Part shown: positions 9,541 through 17,743 of the stretch, one piece after another
How the letters are laid out: each line of letters opens with the position of its first letter
Numbering within the stretch: position 1 is the first letter of the stretch
Assembly (NCBI GenBank): GCA_963706685.1
Contig: CAVPMY010000009.1
Span: forward strand, 190,674 to 254,673
DNA length: 64,000 nt
Direction: 5' to 3'
DNA from: CADEEN01 sp963706685
GTDB lineage: Bacteria; Pseudomonadota; Gammaproteobacteria; Burkholderiales; Burkholderiaceae_C
Notes under the pieces: model-generated
Told to the model about the DNA's origin: nothing
The model's database searches: none
Seen by the model: only the letters and a program-made list of their open reading frames with translations
Made by a program: the position numbers and the translations under genes

Positions 9541-10143
9541 GTTGCCGGCGCAGGCCGCGCGGTGCTCCAAGCAGGCGATCTGCTCAACAAGCTCGAAGCG
9601 GTGCGCCTCTTGTGCCAGGAAACGGGCTGCGCGCAGCGCTACCTGGCGCACGACGCGCTCAATGCATTGGCCCAGGTCACGGCGCGCATCGACGATGCCA
9701 CGGGCCGCACCGAACACCGAGCGCGCTTTGCGGCCTATCTGGCGCACATGCAGGACGAGGACCTGACGCTCGGCATCGCGATGACCGACGCCAAGGGCGA
9801 CCGCAGCAAGAAGCCGCACCAGCAGGCCAACCCCGACACCTACGTGCATGTGGTCGAGCGCAACGCCCAGGGCATCGTCATCTCGGGCACCAAGGCCATC
9901 GTCACCGGCGCACCCTACATGCATGAGTTTCTGGTCATGCCCAGCCGCAACATGGGTGCGGACGATGCCGACTTCGCGGTTTGCTGCGCGCTGCCGGCCG
10001 ACGCGCCGGGCCTGACGATCGTCTCCCGCGCCGCGGGCCGGCCGGGCGAAAAACTCGAACATGGCAGCGCCCTGTTCTCGCGCCAATACGGCCAGTCGAC
10101 CGCGGTGCTGGTGTTCGATCGCGTCTTCGTGCCCTGGGAGCGT
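9541..10143 (+). pseudogene. Internal fragment of an HpaB / 4-hydroxybutyryl-CoA dehydratase-family flavoenzyme
   Basis: The reading frame shows about 200 residues typical of this flavoprotein family. Segments are AHDALNALAQVTARIDDA, AMTDAKGDRSKKPHQQ, GIVISGTKAIVTGAPYMHEF and VFDRVFVPWER. Family members are about 480-500 residues, so both the first ~80 and the last ~200 residues are missing. The left edge abuts the start of the isochorismatase gene. The right edge changes to unrelated sequence just after VPWER and stops before acuI. No start codon or ribosome-binding site fits the left edge. It is either a deletion remnant or a chimeric assembly. Confidence 0.75.
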
Positions 10144-10233
10144 AAACCGCCAGCCGGGCCGCTGCTGCGACAGCGGCTGCAGCGCGCCGGGTCAGGCGAT
10201 GACGGTGGACATGCCCAAGCCGACGCGGCCGGT

Positions 10234-11235
10234 CTAAGGCGCGATGCGCACGACCACGCGGCCGCGCAGCGTGCCCTGCATCAGCGCGTCGGCCTTGGCG
10301 ATGGCCTGGGCCAGGCCGATCTCGGTGGTCATCGATTCGAGCAGTGCCGGATCGAGGTCGCGCGCCAGGCGGTGCCAGGCCTGTTCGCGCCGCGCCAAGG
10401 GCGCCATCACGCTGTCGATGCCCGCCAGCGTGACGCCGCGCAGGATGAACGGCGCGACGCTGGACGGAAAGTCCATGCCCTGCGCCAGGCCGCAGGCCGC
10501 GACCACGCCGCCGTAGCGCGTCTGCGCACAGGCGTTGGCCAGCGTGTGCGAGCCGAGGGCGTCGATCACCGCGGCCCAGCGCTCCTTTTGCAGCGGCTTG
10601 CCTGGCGCCGACAGGCTGGCGCGGTCGATCACGTCTTTGGCGCCGAGCGCCTTGAGGTACGGCGCCTCGCTGGCCTTGCCGGTCGACGCGACGACGCCAT
10701 GGCCGAGCTTGGCCAGCAAAGCGACGGCCACGCTGCCGACGCCCCCGGTGGCCCCGGTGACCAGCACCTCGCCCTGGTCAGCCGCGTCCGCCTTCAGACC
10801 ATGCTGCTCGAGCGCCAGCACGCACAGCATCGCGGTGTAGCCCGCCGTGCCGATGGCCATCGCCTGGCGTGCCGTGAAGGCCTCGGGCAAACGCACCAGA
10901 CCATTGCCGGGCAATACCGCGCGCTCGGCCAGGCAACCCCAGCGCGTCTCACCGACGCCCCAGCCGTTGTGCACCACGCGGTCGCCCGCCTTCCACTTCT
11001 TGTGGCGGCTCTCGATCACGGTGCCGGCGCCGTCGATGCCCGGCACCATCGGCCAGGTCCGCACGACCGGGCCCTTGTTGGTCAGCGCCAGGCCGTCCTT
11101 GTAGTTCAGCGTCGAGAACTCGACGCCGACCAGCACATCGCCATCGGCCAGCGCCGGCAAGCGCTCATCGGCCAACGATTCCACGCCGGCGCGAAAGCCG
11201 GCGTCATCTTTTTGCAGCAACAGGGCATTGAACAT
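10234..11235 (-). CDS. acuI: Acrylyl-CoA reductase (NADPH), YhdH/AcuI-type MDR oxidoreductase
   Basis: Zinc-independent medium-chain dehydrogenase/reductase that reduces toxic acrylyl-CoA to propionyl-CoA. The 333 residues include NYKDGLALTNKGPVVRTWP, VPGIDGAGTV, GWGVGETRWGCLAERA and the Rossmann motif VTGATGGVGSVAV, all characteristic of the YhdH/AcuI branch. The ATG at 11235 is preceded by CAGGAG at good spacing. An upstream in-frame start would add 48 non-homologous residues. With prpE close by, it suggests 3-hydroxypropionate, acrylate or DMSP-carbon assimilation into propionyl-CoA, although specificity for acrylyl-CoA is inferred from the family. Confidence 0.87.
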   Translation of the reverse strand: MFNALLLQKDDAGFRAGVESLADERLPALADGDVLVGVEFSTLNYKDGLALTNKGPVVRTWPMVPGIDGAGTVIESRHKKWKAGDRVVHNGWGVGETRWGCLAERAVLPGNGLVRLPEAFTARQAMAIGTAGYTAMLCVLALEQHGLKADAADQGEVLVTGATGGVGSVAVALLAKLGHGVVASTGKASEAPYLKALGAKDVIDRASLSAPGKPLQKERWAAVIDALGSHTLANACAQTRYGGVVAACGLAQGMDFPSSVAPFILRGVTLAGIDSVMAPLARREQAWHRLARDLDPALLESMTTEIGLAQAIAKADALMQGTLRGRVVVRIAP

Positions 11236-11362
11236 CGTGCGGATCTCCTGAGCGCCATTGTGCGCGTGATGTGGCCGGCGTTCGGCACGCCGATATTGCC
11301 ATAACAGGCCTCCAGAAGACCTAGACTTCACCTGCAGTTCATACGATAAACCATTGTCATTA

Positions 11363-11391
11363 TTGAGTTTTCGCCGCAACTACGCTATCTT
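11363..11391 (+). promoter_or_regulatory. Candidate sigma-70 promoter of the NlpC/P60-moaA operon
   Basis: TTGAGT (11363-11368) and TATCTT (11386-11391) are separated by exactly 17 bases, in a local AT-rich patch between the divergent acuI and NlpC/P60 genes. The expected transcription start falls at about 11398, within the first ATGs of the gene (11395, 11398). A real promoter here would therefore make a nearly leaderless mRNA. Confidence 0.45.
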
Positions 11392-11394
11392 CCA

Positions 11395-11944
11395 ATGATG
11401 CTGGCCCGCCGCGCGCTCCATAGCCTTGGGCTCGTCCTGTTGATGAGCCTGTGGGGTTGTGCCTCGCCGGTCCGGACGACCGCGCCCGCCACGGCCTTCG
11501 ACCGCCGCACCACCGCTGAATTGCCGCCGCCACCCCAGGTCGCCGATTTGCTGGTCTCGGCCATCGGCCTGGTCGGCGTGCCCTACCGCCTGGGCGGCAA
11601 CGACATGGAAAACGGCTTCGATTGCAGCGGCTTCACGCGCCACCTGTTCGAGGTCCATGTCGGCGTCGTGCTGCCGCGCCGCTCGCAAGATCAGGCCAGC
11701 GCGTCGCGCTTCGAAGATGTGCCCGGCTTCGAGCTGCAGCCCGGCGACCTGGTGTTCTTCAACACGCTGCGCCGCGCCAACTCGCATGTCGGCATCTACG
11801 TCGGCGACGGCCGCTTCATCCATGCGCCGCGCACCGGTGCGGTGGTGCGGTTGGAGACGATGCGCAGCAGCTACTGGTTGCAGCGCTTCGACGGCGCGCG
11901 CCGTGTCGTCATCGCCAACCCGGCGCCCAAACCTCGGCAGCTGA
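11395..11944 (+). CDS. C40 family (NlpC/P60) cell-wall peptidase, lipoprotein; stop codon lost
   Basis: A predicted D,L-endopeptidase acting on peptidoglycan stem peptides at the cell envelope. A lipoprotein signal ends in MSLWGC (Cys22). The NlpC/P60 catalytic residues are Cys77 (GFDCSGF), His131 (NSHVGIYVG) and His143 (FIHAP). Homology stops at about VVIANPAPKP. The frame then runs with no stop straight into moaA. A TGA exists one frame away in CAGCTGAACGG (about 11945), so one missing base near 11940 probably removed the natural stop. The end given is approximate. Confidence 0.82.
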
Positions 11945-11967
11945 ACGGCCATCCGGCTTCCAGCACA

Positions 11968-13145
11968 ATGCGCCGCATGGGCGAAGCCACTGTTCCACCC
12001 TCGCCGCGACGCCAGGCCGGCACGGTGATCCCGATTGCCGAGCAGCGGCATCGCGCGCTGCTGCCGCAGTTGCCCCGCCATGCCCAGCCGGCCAACGGCC
12101 TGCTCGCCGACACGCTCGGCCGGCCGCTGCGCGACCTGCGCATCTCGGTCACCGACCGCTGCAACTTCCGCTGCAGCTACTGCATGCCCAAGGAGGTGTT
12201 CGACCGCGACTACGCCTTCCTGCCGCAAAGCTCGCTGCTGAGCTTCGAGGAGATCACGCGGCTGGCGCGAATCTTCGTCGTCGCACGGCGTGCAGAAGAT
12301 CCGCCTGACCGGCGGCGAGCCGCTGCTGCGCAAGCACCTCGAAACGCTGGTCGCGATGCTCGCCGAACTGCGCACGCCCGACGGCGAGCCGCTCGACCTG
12401 ACGCTGACCACCAACGGCTCGCTGCTGACGCGCAAGGCCAGCGCGCTGGCCGACGCCGGCCTGAAGCGCGTCACGGTCAGCCTGGACGCACTCGACGACG
12501 CGATCTTCCGGCGCATGAACGATGTCGACTTTCCGGTCGCCGATGTGCTGGCCGGCATCGACGCGGCGCTGGCGGCGGGCCTGGCGCCGGTCAAGGTCAA
12601 CATGGTCGTCAAGCGCGGCACCAACGACGGCGAAATCCTGCCGATGGCACGCTAGTTCCGCGAGCACTACGGCGGTGCCGTCGTGCTGCGCTTCATCGAA
12701 TACATGGACGTCGGCGAGACCAACGGCTGGCGCATGGACGATGTGCTGCCGTCGCGCGAGGTGATCGAGCGCATCGCCGCACATGTATCCGCTGGAGCCG
12801 CTGGATGCCCAGGCCGACGGGCGAAACCGCCGAGCGCTGGCGCTATCTCGACGGCGGCGGCGAGATCGGCGTCATCTCCAGCGTCACCCAGGCCTTCTGC
12901 CGCGACTGCAACCGCGCGCGGCTGTCGACCGAGGGCAAGCTCTACCTGTGCCTGTTCGCGACGCCACGGCCATGACCTGCGCGCACCTGCTGCGCGACGC
13001 CGAGCGCCAGCGACGAGCAGATGGCCGGCGCCATCGCCGACATCTGGACGCAGTCGCGACGACCGCTACTCCGAGCTGCGCGGCGCGCGGCCTGGCGGCG
13101 CCGAGCGGCGAGCGCAAGGTCGAGATGCACTACATCGGCGGATGA
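11968..13145 (+). pseudogene. moaA: GTP 3',8-cyclase (molybdenum cofactor biosynthesis), multiply broken
   Basis: Radical-SAM enzyme for the first step of molybdopterin synthesis. The SAM cluster motif is intact in SVTDRCNFRCSYCMPKE. The frame breaks near 12285 (just before QKIRLTGGEPLLRK) and near 12790. An in-frame TAG interrupts at 12653-12655 between LPMAR and FREHYGG. The end regains VTQAFCRDCNRARLSTEGK, carrying cysteines of the second cluster, and finishes GERKVEMHYIGG, the usual MoaA C-terminus. At least three indels plus a nonsense codon mean it is non-functional as written. The conserved flanks suggest error-prone sequence. Start at 11968 or 11977. Confidence 0.88.
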
Positions 13146-13433
13146 AGATCTTCAATGCCTCCATGCGGCGCGGCCTGGCCTGGGGCTTCGCGGCCGCGGC
13201 ATCGCCCTGCCCTGGCTGATCGGCCAATGGGTGAAGACCGCGCTGCAGCCGGGCATCGCCGATGGTGCCGCCAGCGCCAGCCTGCTGGTCGACTACGTGG
13301 TCATCGGCGCCATCGTCTTCGACCTGTCGATGTGGGTCGTCGCCGTGTTCGCCTGCTGGATCGTCAGCGTGATGAAGGGCCCGCACGCTTCGCCGACGCA
13401 TTCCCCGTCGACGAGCCGAGGTGCAGCCGATGA
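13142..13433 (+). CDS. Small predicted membrane protein in the Moco operon, frameshifted
   Basis: About 95 residues when the frames are joined. It begins MKIFNASMRRGLAWGF and continues ALPWLIGQWVKTALQP, then a hydrophobic stretch containing VVIGAIVFDLSMWVVAVF, then VDEPRCSR and a stop at 13431-13433. One or two transmembrane helices are likely. I do not recognise a function. It starts at the end of moaA, and its stop overlaps the mobA start (ATGA), so it is translated within this operon. The joins, near 13195 and 13390, are approximate. Confidence 0.5.
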
Positions 13434-14041
13434 TCGCTGCGCACGACATCACCGGCGTGATCCTGGCCGGCGGCCGCGGCAGCCGCATGGGCGGCGTCGA
13501 CAAGGGCCTGCAGAACCACCGCGGCATGCCGCTGGCGATGCACGCGCTGCTGCGCCTGCAGCCGCAGGTCGGCGCCGGTGATGATCAATGCCAACCGCAA
13601 CCTCGGCGCCTATGAAGTCGCTTCGGCGTGCCGGTCTGGCCCGATCCGGTCGGGCGACTTCGCCGGGCCGCTGGCCGGCTTCCTGGTCGGGCCTCGAGCA
13701 GTGCGAGACGCCGCTAGCTGGTGACCGTGCCCTGCGACACGCCGAACTTTCCGCTCGACCTGGTGGCGCGGCTGGCCGACCGCGCTCGATGCGCAGCATG
13801 CCGACATCGTCTATGCCGTGACACGCTCGAAGCCGACGGCCGCGAGCAGCGCACATCCGGTGTTCTGCCTGATGAAGAGCGCGCTGATCGGAGAGCCTGG
13901 TCGCTTTCCTGCACGGCGGCGGCCGCAAGATCGACCGCTGGTTCGCGCAGCACAGGCGGTCGGCGTGCACTTCGACGACGCGCAGCGCCTTCTTCAACGC
14001 CAACACCGCGCGCCGAACTGGCGCAGCTGCAGAAGACATGA
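13430..14041 (+). pseudogene. mobA: Molybdenum cofactor guanylyltransferase, multiply frameshifted
   Basis: Adds GMP to molybdopterin to form the bis-MGD cofactor. The signature nucleotide-binding loop GVILAGGRGSRMGGVDKGL is intact at the start. Further recognisable pieces lie in other frames: MINANRNLGAYE, VTVPCDTPNFPLDLVARL (with the family's PCD motif), SAHPVFCLMKSAL and the terminal AELAQLQKT. Start ATG 13430 and stop TGA 14039-14041 both form ATGA overlaps with their neighbours. At least four indels separate the pieces. Confidence 0.85.
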
Positions 14042-14567
14042 CTGCCGTGCCCGGCTCTTGTCGTGCGCGCACTGCAGACAAGCCGACCTCGACGCCTACA
14101 AAGCCCTGCGCGACCACGCGCTGGCTCACCACGAAGCGGCCTTCAACTCCGACGCCGTGACCGAAGCCAAGCGCAGCGCGGCGAGCTACTGCGCAGCCGC
14201 CTCGGCGACGAAGTCAACAATGGCTTTGCGCTCGGCGCCTTTCGGGGCGACGCGCTCGTCGGCGCGGTCACGCTGCGAGCGGATCCGCGCGTCAAGGTGC
14301 GACACATCGGCCACGTGGTCGGCACGATGGTGCACACGAGCGAGATCGGCCGCGGCGTCGGCCGCGCATTGATGGACGCGCTGATCGAACGGGCCGCTGC
14401 CGACGCCGGAATTGCAGCAGCTCACGCTGACCGTGACCGCCGGCAACGCGGCTGCCGAGCGCCTGTACGCTCGCGTCGGCTTCGTCGTCTTCGGCACGCA
14501 GCCGCGCGCGATGCGCGTCGGCGAGCGCTACTTCGACAAACACCACATGGTCTTGAACCTGCGATGA
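14038..14567 (+). pseudogene. GNAT family N-acetyltransferase, frameshifted
   Basis: Joined frames give VRALQTADLDAYKALRDHALAHH, then GFALGAFRGDALVGAVTL, VVGTMVHTSEIGRGVGRALMDALIE (acetyl-CoA binding motif A) and a C-terminal AAERLYARVGFVVFGTQPRA. This is a typical GNAT fold. The acceptor substrate is unknown. It is embedded between mobA and moeA with ATGA overlaps at both ends, which implies co-expression but not a role in cofactor synthesis. Indels fall near 14060, 14190 and 14410. Confidence 0.72.
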
Positions 14568-15863
14568 CGACGACCCAGACCCTCGAACAGATCGCCTCCT
14601 GCGTCGCCGGCTACGACCCGAAGGCGCTGCCGGTGGCGCAGGCGCAGGAGTTCATCGCTCGCCTGGTGCCGCGCGTCAGCGCGATCGAAAGCCTCGCCCT
14701 GCGCTCGCTGCCTCGGCCGCGTGCTGGCGCGCGACATCGTGTCGCCAATTCGACGTGCCGTCGCACGACAACTCGGCGATGGACGGCTTCGCGCTGCGCG
14801 GCGCCGACCTCGACGGCCGATGCCGACACGCGTGCTGCGCATCGCCGGCACGGGCTTGGCCGGCCAGTCGTTCACCGCCACCGTGCCCGCCGGCCACTGC
14901 GTGCGCATCATGACCGGCGCGGTGATGCCCGCCGGGCTCGACACCGTGGTGCCGCAGGAGTTCACGCAGAGCGATGGCGAGCAGCGGTGCGCATCCCTGC
15001 CGGCGTCGTGCGCAGCGGCGACAACCGGCGCCTGAAGGGCGAAGACCTCGCTCGCGGCGCGTCGGCGCTTGCGCGCCGGCCGCCTGCTGCGCCCGGCCGA
15101 CCTCGGCCTGCTGGCCTCGCTCGGCCAGGCCGAGGTGCCGGTGTTTCGCCAACTGCGCGTCGCCTTCTTCTCCACCGGCGACGAGCTGCGCTCGATCGGC
15201 GAGCCGCTGCGACGCCGGCTGCGTCTACGACAGCAACCGCTACACGATCTGGGGCATGCTGCAGCGCCTGGGCTGCGAGGTGATCGACCTCGGCGTCGTG
15301 CGCGACGACCCGAGCCGCGTTGCGCGCCGCGTTCAGCGAAGCGGCGGCGAGCGCCGACGCCGTCATCACCTCGGGCGGCGTCTCCGTCGGCGAGGCCGAC
15401 CACACGAAGAAGATCATGGCCGAGCTCGGTGACGTGCTGTTCTGGCGCATCGCGATGCGCCCGGGCCGGCCGATGGCCATCGGCCGCATCACGACCCGGG
15501 GACACGAGGCCATCCTGTTCGGCCTGCCCGGCAATCCGGTGGCGGTGATGGTGACGTTCTACGCCTTCGTGCGCGACGCGCTGCTGTGCGATGAGCGGCG
15601 CCAGCGACGAGCCGCATGCCGCTGCTGCGCGCCGCCTGCAGCACGGCCGCTGCGCAAGAAGCCCGGCCGCACCGAGTACCAGCGCGGCATCGTCAGCCGC
15701 GACGCCGACGGCCGCTGGCAGGTAGCGATCACCGGCGCCCAGGGCTCCGGCATCCTGTCGTCGCATGAGCGCGGCCAACGGCATGGTGGTGCTGCACCAC
15801 GAGCAGGGCAACGTCGACGCCGGCGATGAGGTCGATGTGATCCCGTTCGACGGGCTGGTGTAG
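14564..15863 (+). pseudogene. moeA: Molybdopterin molybdenumtransferase, multiply frameshifted
   Basis: Inserts molybdate into adenylylated molybdopterin. Recognisable blocks in order: LEQIASCVAGYDPKALPVAQA, SHDNSAMDGFALRGADL (domain III motif), RIMTGAVMPAGLDTVVPQE, VFRQLRVAFFSTGDELRSIG, VYDSNRYTIWGMLQRLG, DAVITSGGVSVGEADHTK, and AILFGLPGNPVAVMVTF. It ends EVDVIPFDGLV at 15863. The blocks lie in at least three frames. One clear example is an extra C after CTG near 15211. Domain order and span match an intact MoeA of about 430 residues, so error is likelier than decay. Confidence 0.87.
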
Positions 15864-15868
15864 CCGGC

Positions 15869-16231
15869 ATGCAGGCGCCGGCCACCAGCTTCATGCCGAC
15901 ATTCGCCCAAGCCTGGTGGCTGCTGTCGGCCGCCATCGTCTTCGAAATCGGCGGCACCGTCTGCATGCGGCTGTCCGACGGCTTCACGCGCCTCACGCCC
16001 TCGATGCTGATCTTCGTCTTCTACGCCGTCTCGTTCGCGCTCAACACCTTCGTCATCCGCACGCTCGGCCTGTCGGTCGTCTATGCCGTCTGGTCCGGCG
16101 TCGGCACCGTCGCCACCGCGGCCATCGGCATCTGGTACTTCAAGGAACCGGCCACGGCGTTGAAGCTGGCGAGCATCGGCCTGATCGTCATCGGTGTGTT
16201 TGGGGTGCATGCAGCGTCGCGGTCGGGGTGA
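15869..16231 (+). CDS. Small multidrug resistance (SMR) family transporter
   Basis: A 120-residue inner-membrane protein with four hydrophobic segments. The membrane-embedded glutamate essential for drug/proton antiport is in IVFEIGGTVCMRLSDGF. The family's GFTRLTPS and VYAVWSGVGTV motifs are present. EmrE-like members export quaternary cations; guanidinium and lipid-type relatives exist and cannot be excluded. Starts at 15869 or 15893. It follows moeA by five bases, at the end of that operon. It is intact, unlike the genes upstream. Confidence 0.85.
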   Translation: MQAPATSFMPTFAQAWWLLSAAIVFEIGGTVCMRLSDGFTRLTPSMLIFVFYAVSFALNTFVIRTLGLSVVYAVWSGVGTVATAAIGIWYFKEPATALKLASIGLIVIGVFGVHAASRSG

Positions 16232-16441
16232 GGGACGCTGCAATCCGCGAATGGCGCGTCCGGGAATATCCACCGTCGACTTGGCCCGGAGTGATCCCTC
16301 CCAGTCGTCACCCCAAAAGCGGTTATCTGACAGGCTGAGAATTGGGTGGAGTAGTCAAGCTCCGAACGCGCAGCTACGATCGACGGCAGTATCCGTAGAC
16401 CCCCGTGTTACCTGAACGGGGTTCGCAAACTCACAAGGATC
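16232..16441. other. Intergenic stretch at the left edge of the accessory island
   Basis: No gene is seen. Base composition falls here from the surrounding GC-rich level. It marks the change from the SMR gene to the lower-GC island. No inverted repeat or attachment-site duplication was found by eye. Confidence 0.4.
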
Positions 16442-17164
16442 ATGAACCGCGATCAGATCCTCGACCAAATACGCGCTCTGGCTGCAACCAATGATGGCCA
16501 GCCAGTTGGTGAGCGCACGTTCCAAAAAGCGACTGGGATCGCGCGGAGTCAGCTCTGGCAAGCGGGATTCGCCAAATACAACGAGGCAGTAGCAGCTGCT
16601 GGGTTTCTTCCAAACACTCCCAATGGGCCACTTGAGACTTCCACGATGCTCAGGAAGCTCGCTGCGTTAACCTTAGAGCTCGGCCGTTTCCCGACAAAGG
16701 GCCATATCAAAGTCGCCCGCGCTCAAAATCCGGCGTTCCCTAGCTATGAGGCATTCCTCCGTCTTTCCGGAGGCGCGTTCAAGCACCTTCCCGAAGTGCT
16801 CCTTGGGTATTGTCGAGCAAGCGGGCAGCACGACGTGCTGCCGCACATTTCATCCCTCGTGGCAGTCGAGCCGGCGGAGATCGATGCCAAGCCAAAGTCT
16901 GCTCGCGTTATTGGGTACGTGTACCTGGTCAAGCACGATCGGCACTTCAAGATCGGGCGTTCCAATGACGTAACTCGCCGACGTCGAGAGATTGCGTTGC
17001 TTCTACCAAATGAGCTTGAACACGTGCATGTCATTGAGACTGATGACCCAGAAGGTATTGAACAGTACTGGCACCGTCGTTTTGAATCACGTCGAACTCG
17101 CGGCGAGTGGTTTGATCTGAAGCCAGAAGATGTCGCCGCTTTCCGGAGACGACGGTATCAATAA
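16442..17164 (+). CDS. GIY-YIG/T5orf172-like (MUG113) protein with homing-endonuclease-type repeats
   Basis: A 240-residue protein. The C-terminus reads VIGYVYLVKHDRHFKIGRS, then DVTRRRREIA and a terminal RRTRGEWFDL. This is the pattern of T5orf172/MUG113 domains, relatives of GIY-YIG nucleases. The N-terminal part has two helix-turn-helix-like repeats resembling those associated with homing endonucleases (GQPVGERTFQKATG...YNEAVAAAGF and GRFPTKGHIKVARA...YEAFLRLSG), which probably bind DNA. Codon use and G+C (about 55% by eye) are lower than in the surroundings, a sign of transfer. A nuclease role is inferred, not shown. It stands alone beside an IS3 remnant. Confidence 0.6.
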   Translation: MNRDQILDQIRALAATNDGQPVGERTFQKATGIARSQLWQAGFAKYNEAVAAAGFLPNTPNGPLETSTMLRKLAALTLELGRFPTKGHIKVARAQNPAFPSYEAFLRLSGGAFKHLPEVLLGYCRASGQHDVLPHISSLVAVEPAEIDAKPKSARVIGYVYLVKHDRHFKIGRSNDVTRRRREIALLLPNELEHVHVIETDDPEGIEQYWHRRFESRRTRGEWFDLKPEDVAAFRRRRYQ

Positions 17165-17337
17165 TGGCAGTACGAGGATCGCCCACTTGCGGACACCTCG
17201 CTACAGCGAGACCAGTTCAACAATCCAGTTCGCACCTTCGCCCTTACCGGGGAGCCAATCCGGGCTCGAATTGAATCATCCGTTTGATCACTGGCGCACG
17301 CACCGACCAGCAATCAGCCTTGCGCCCGAGTTCGCAC
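17165..17337. other. Intergenic sequence, nothing recognised
   Basis: Lies between the GIY-YIG-like gene and the first copy of the duplicated MFS tail. No reading frame, hairpin or promoter was supported. Confidence 0.3.
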
Positions 17338-17530
17338 TCACCCGTCCTCCGCCGTCAGCCGCTTGCGCCGCGCCCGCTCCGGGAACAGCTTCACCCACAA
17401 GCCGACCACGGCCAGCGTGCCGATGCCGCCCAGCAGCACCGAGCCCACCGCGCCGAGCCAGGCTGCCGTCACCCCCGACTCGAATTCGCCGAGCTGGTTG
17501 CTGGCGCCGATGAAGATCGAGTTCACCGCC
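17338..17530 (-). repeat. Copy 1 of a 193-bp direct repeat: duplicated 3' end of an MFS gene
   Basis: This matches 19834-20026, the last ~63 codons and stop of the MFS gene, at a constant offset of 2,496 bases with no indel and seven mismatches by my count (about 96% identity). It encodes SIFIGASNQLGEFESG to RRKRLTAED and has no start codon or 5' part of its own, so it is a gene fragment. Homology ends abruptly at 17530, where a C-rich run begins. The repeat brackets the IS3 element and hicBA. Confidence 0.85.
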
Positions 17531-17743
17531 CCCCCCGTGCCAATATGACCTGCTGCACCTACCCCTGAGAGATTAGTGAGCAACGAGGTAGGTATGACGA
17601 TCAACCATCAACCCAAGGCCGTCGATGCACGCAGCGAAGAGTTTGCCGATTCGAGGCGCATCGCAAGGAGCCCGTAGGGCGACTGAAGATGCGCCCGAAT
17701 CGGCGGCGCCGGCCGCTGCAGCCCGGCACCGACATCCGAGGTC
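17531..17743. other. Intergenic stretch between the MFS-tail repeat and the IS3 element
   Basis: No gene supported. It contains the breakpoint of the duplicated fragment and presumably the left end of the insertion sequence. I could not identify matching terminal inverted repeats or a target duplication. Confidence 0.3.
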
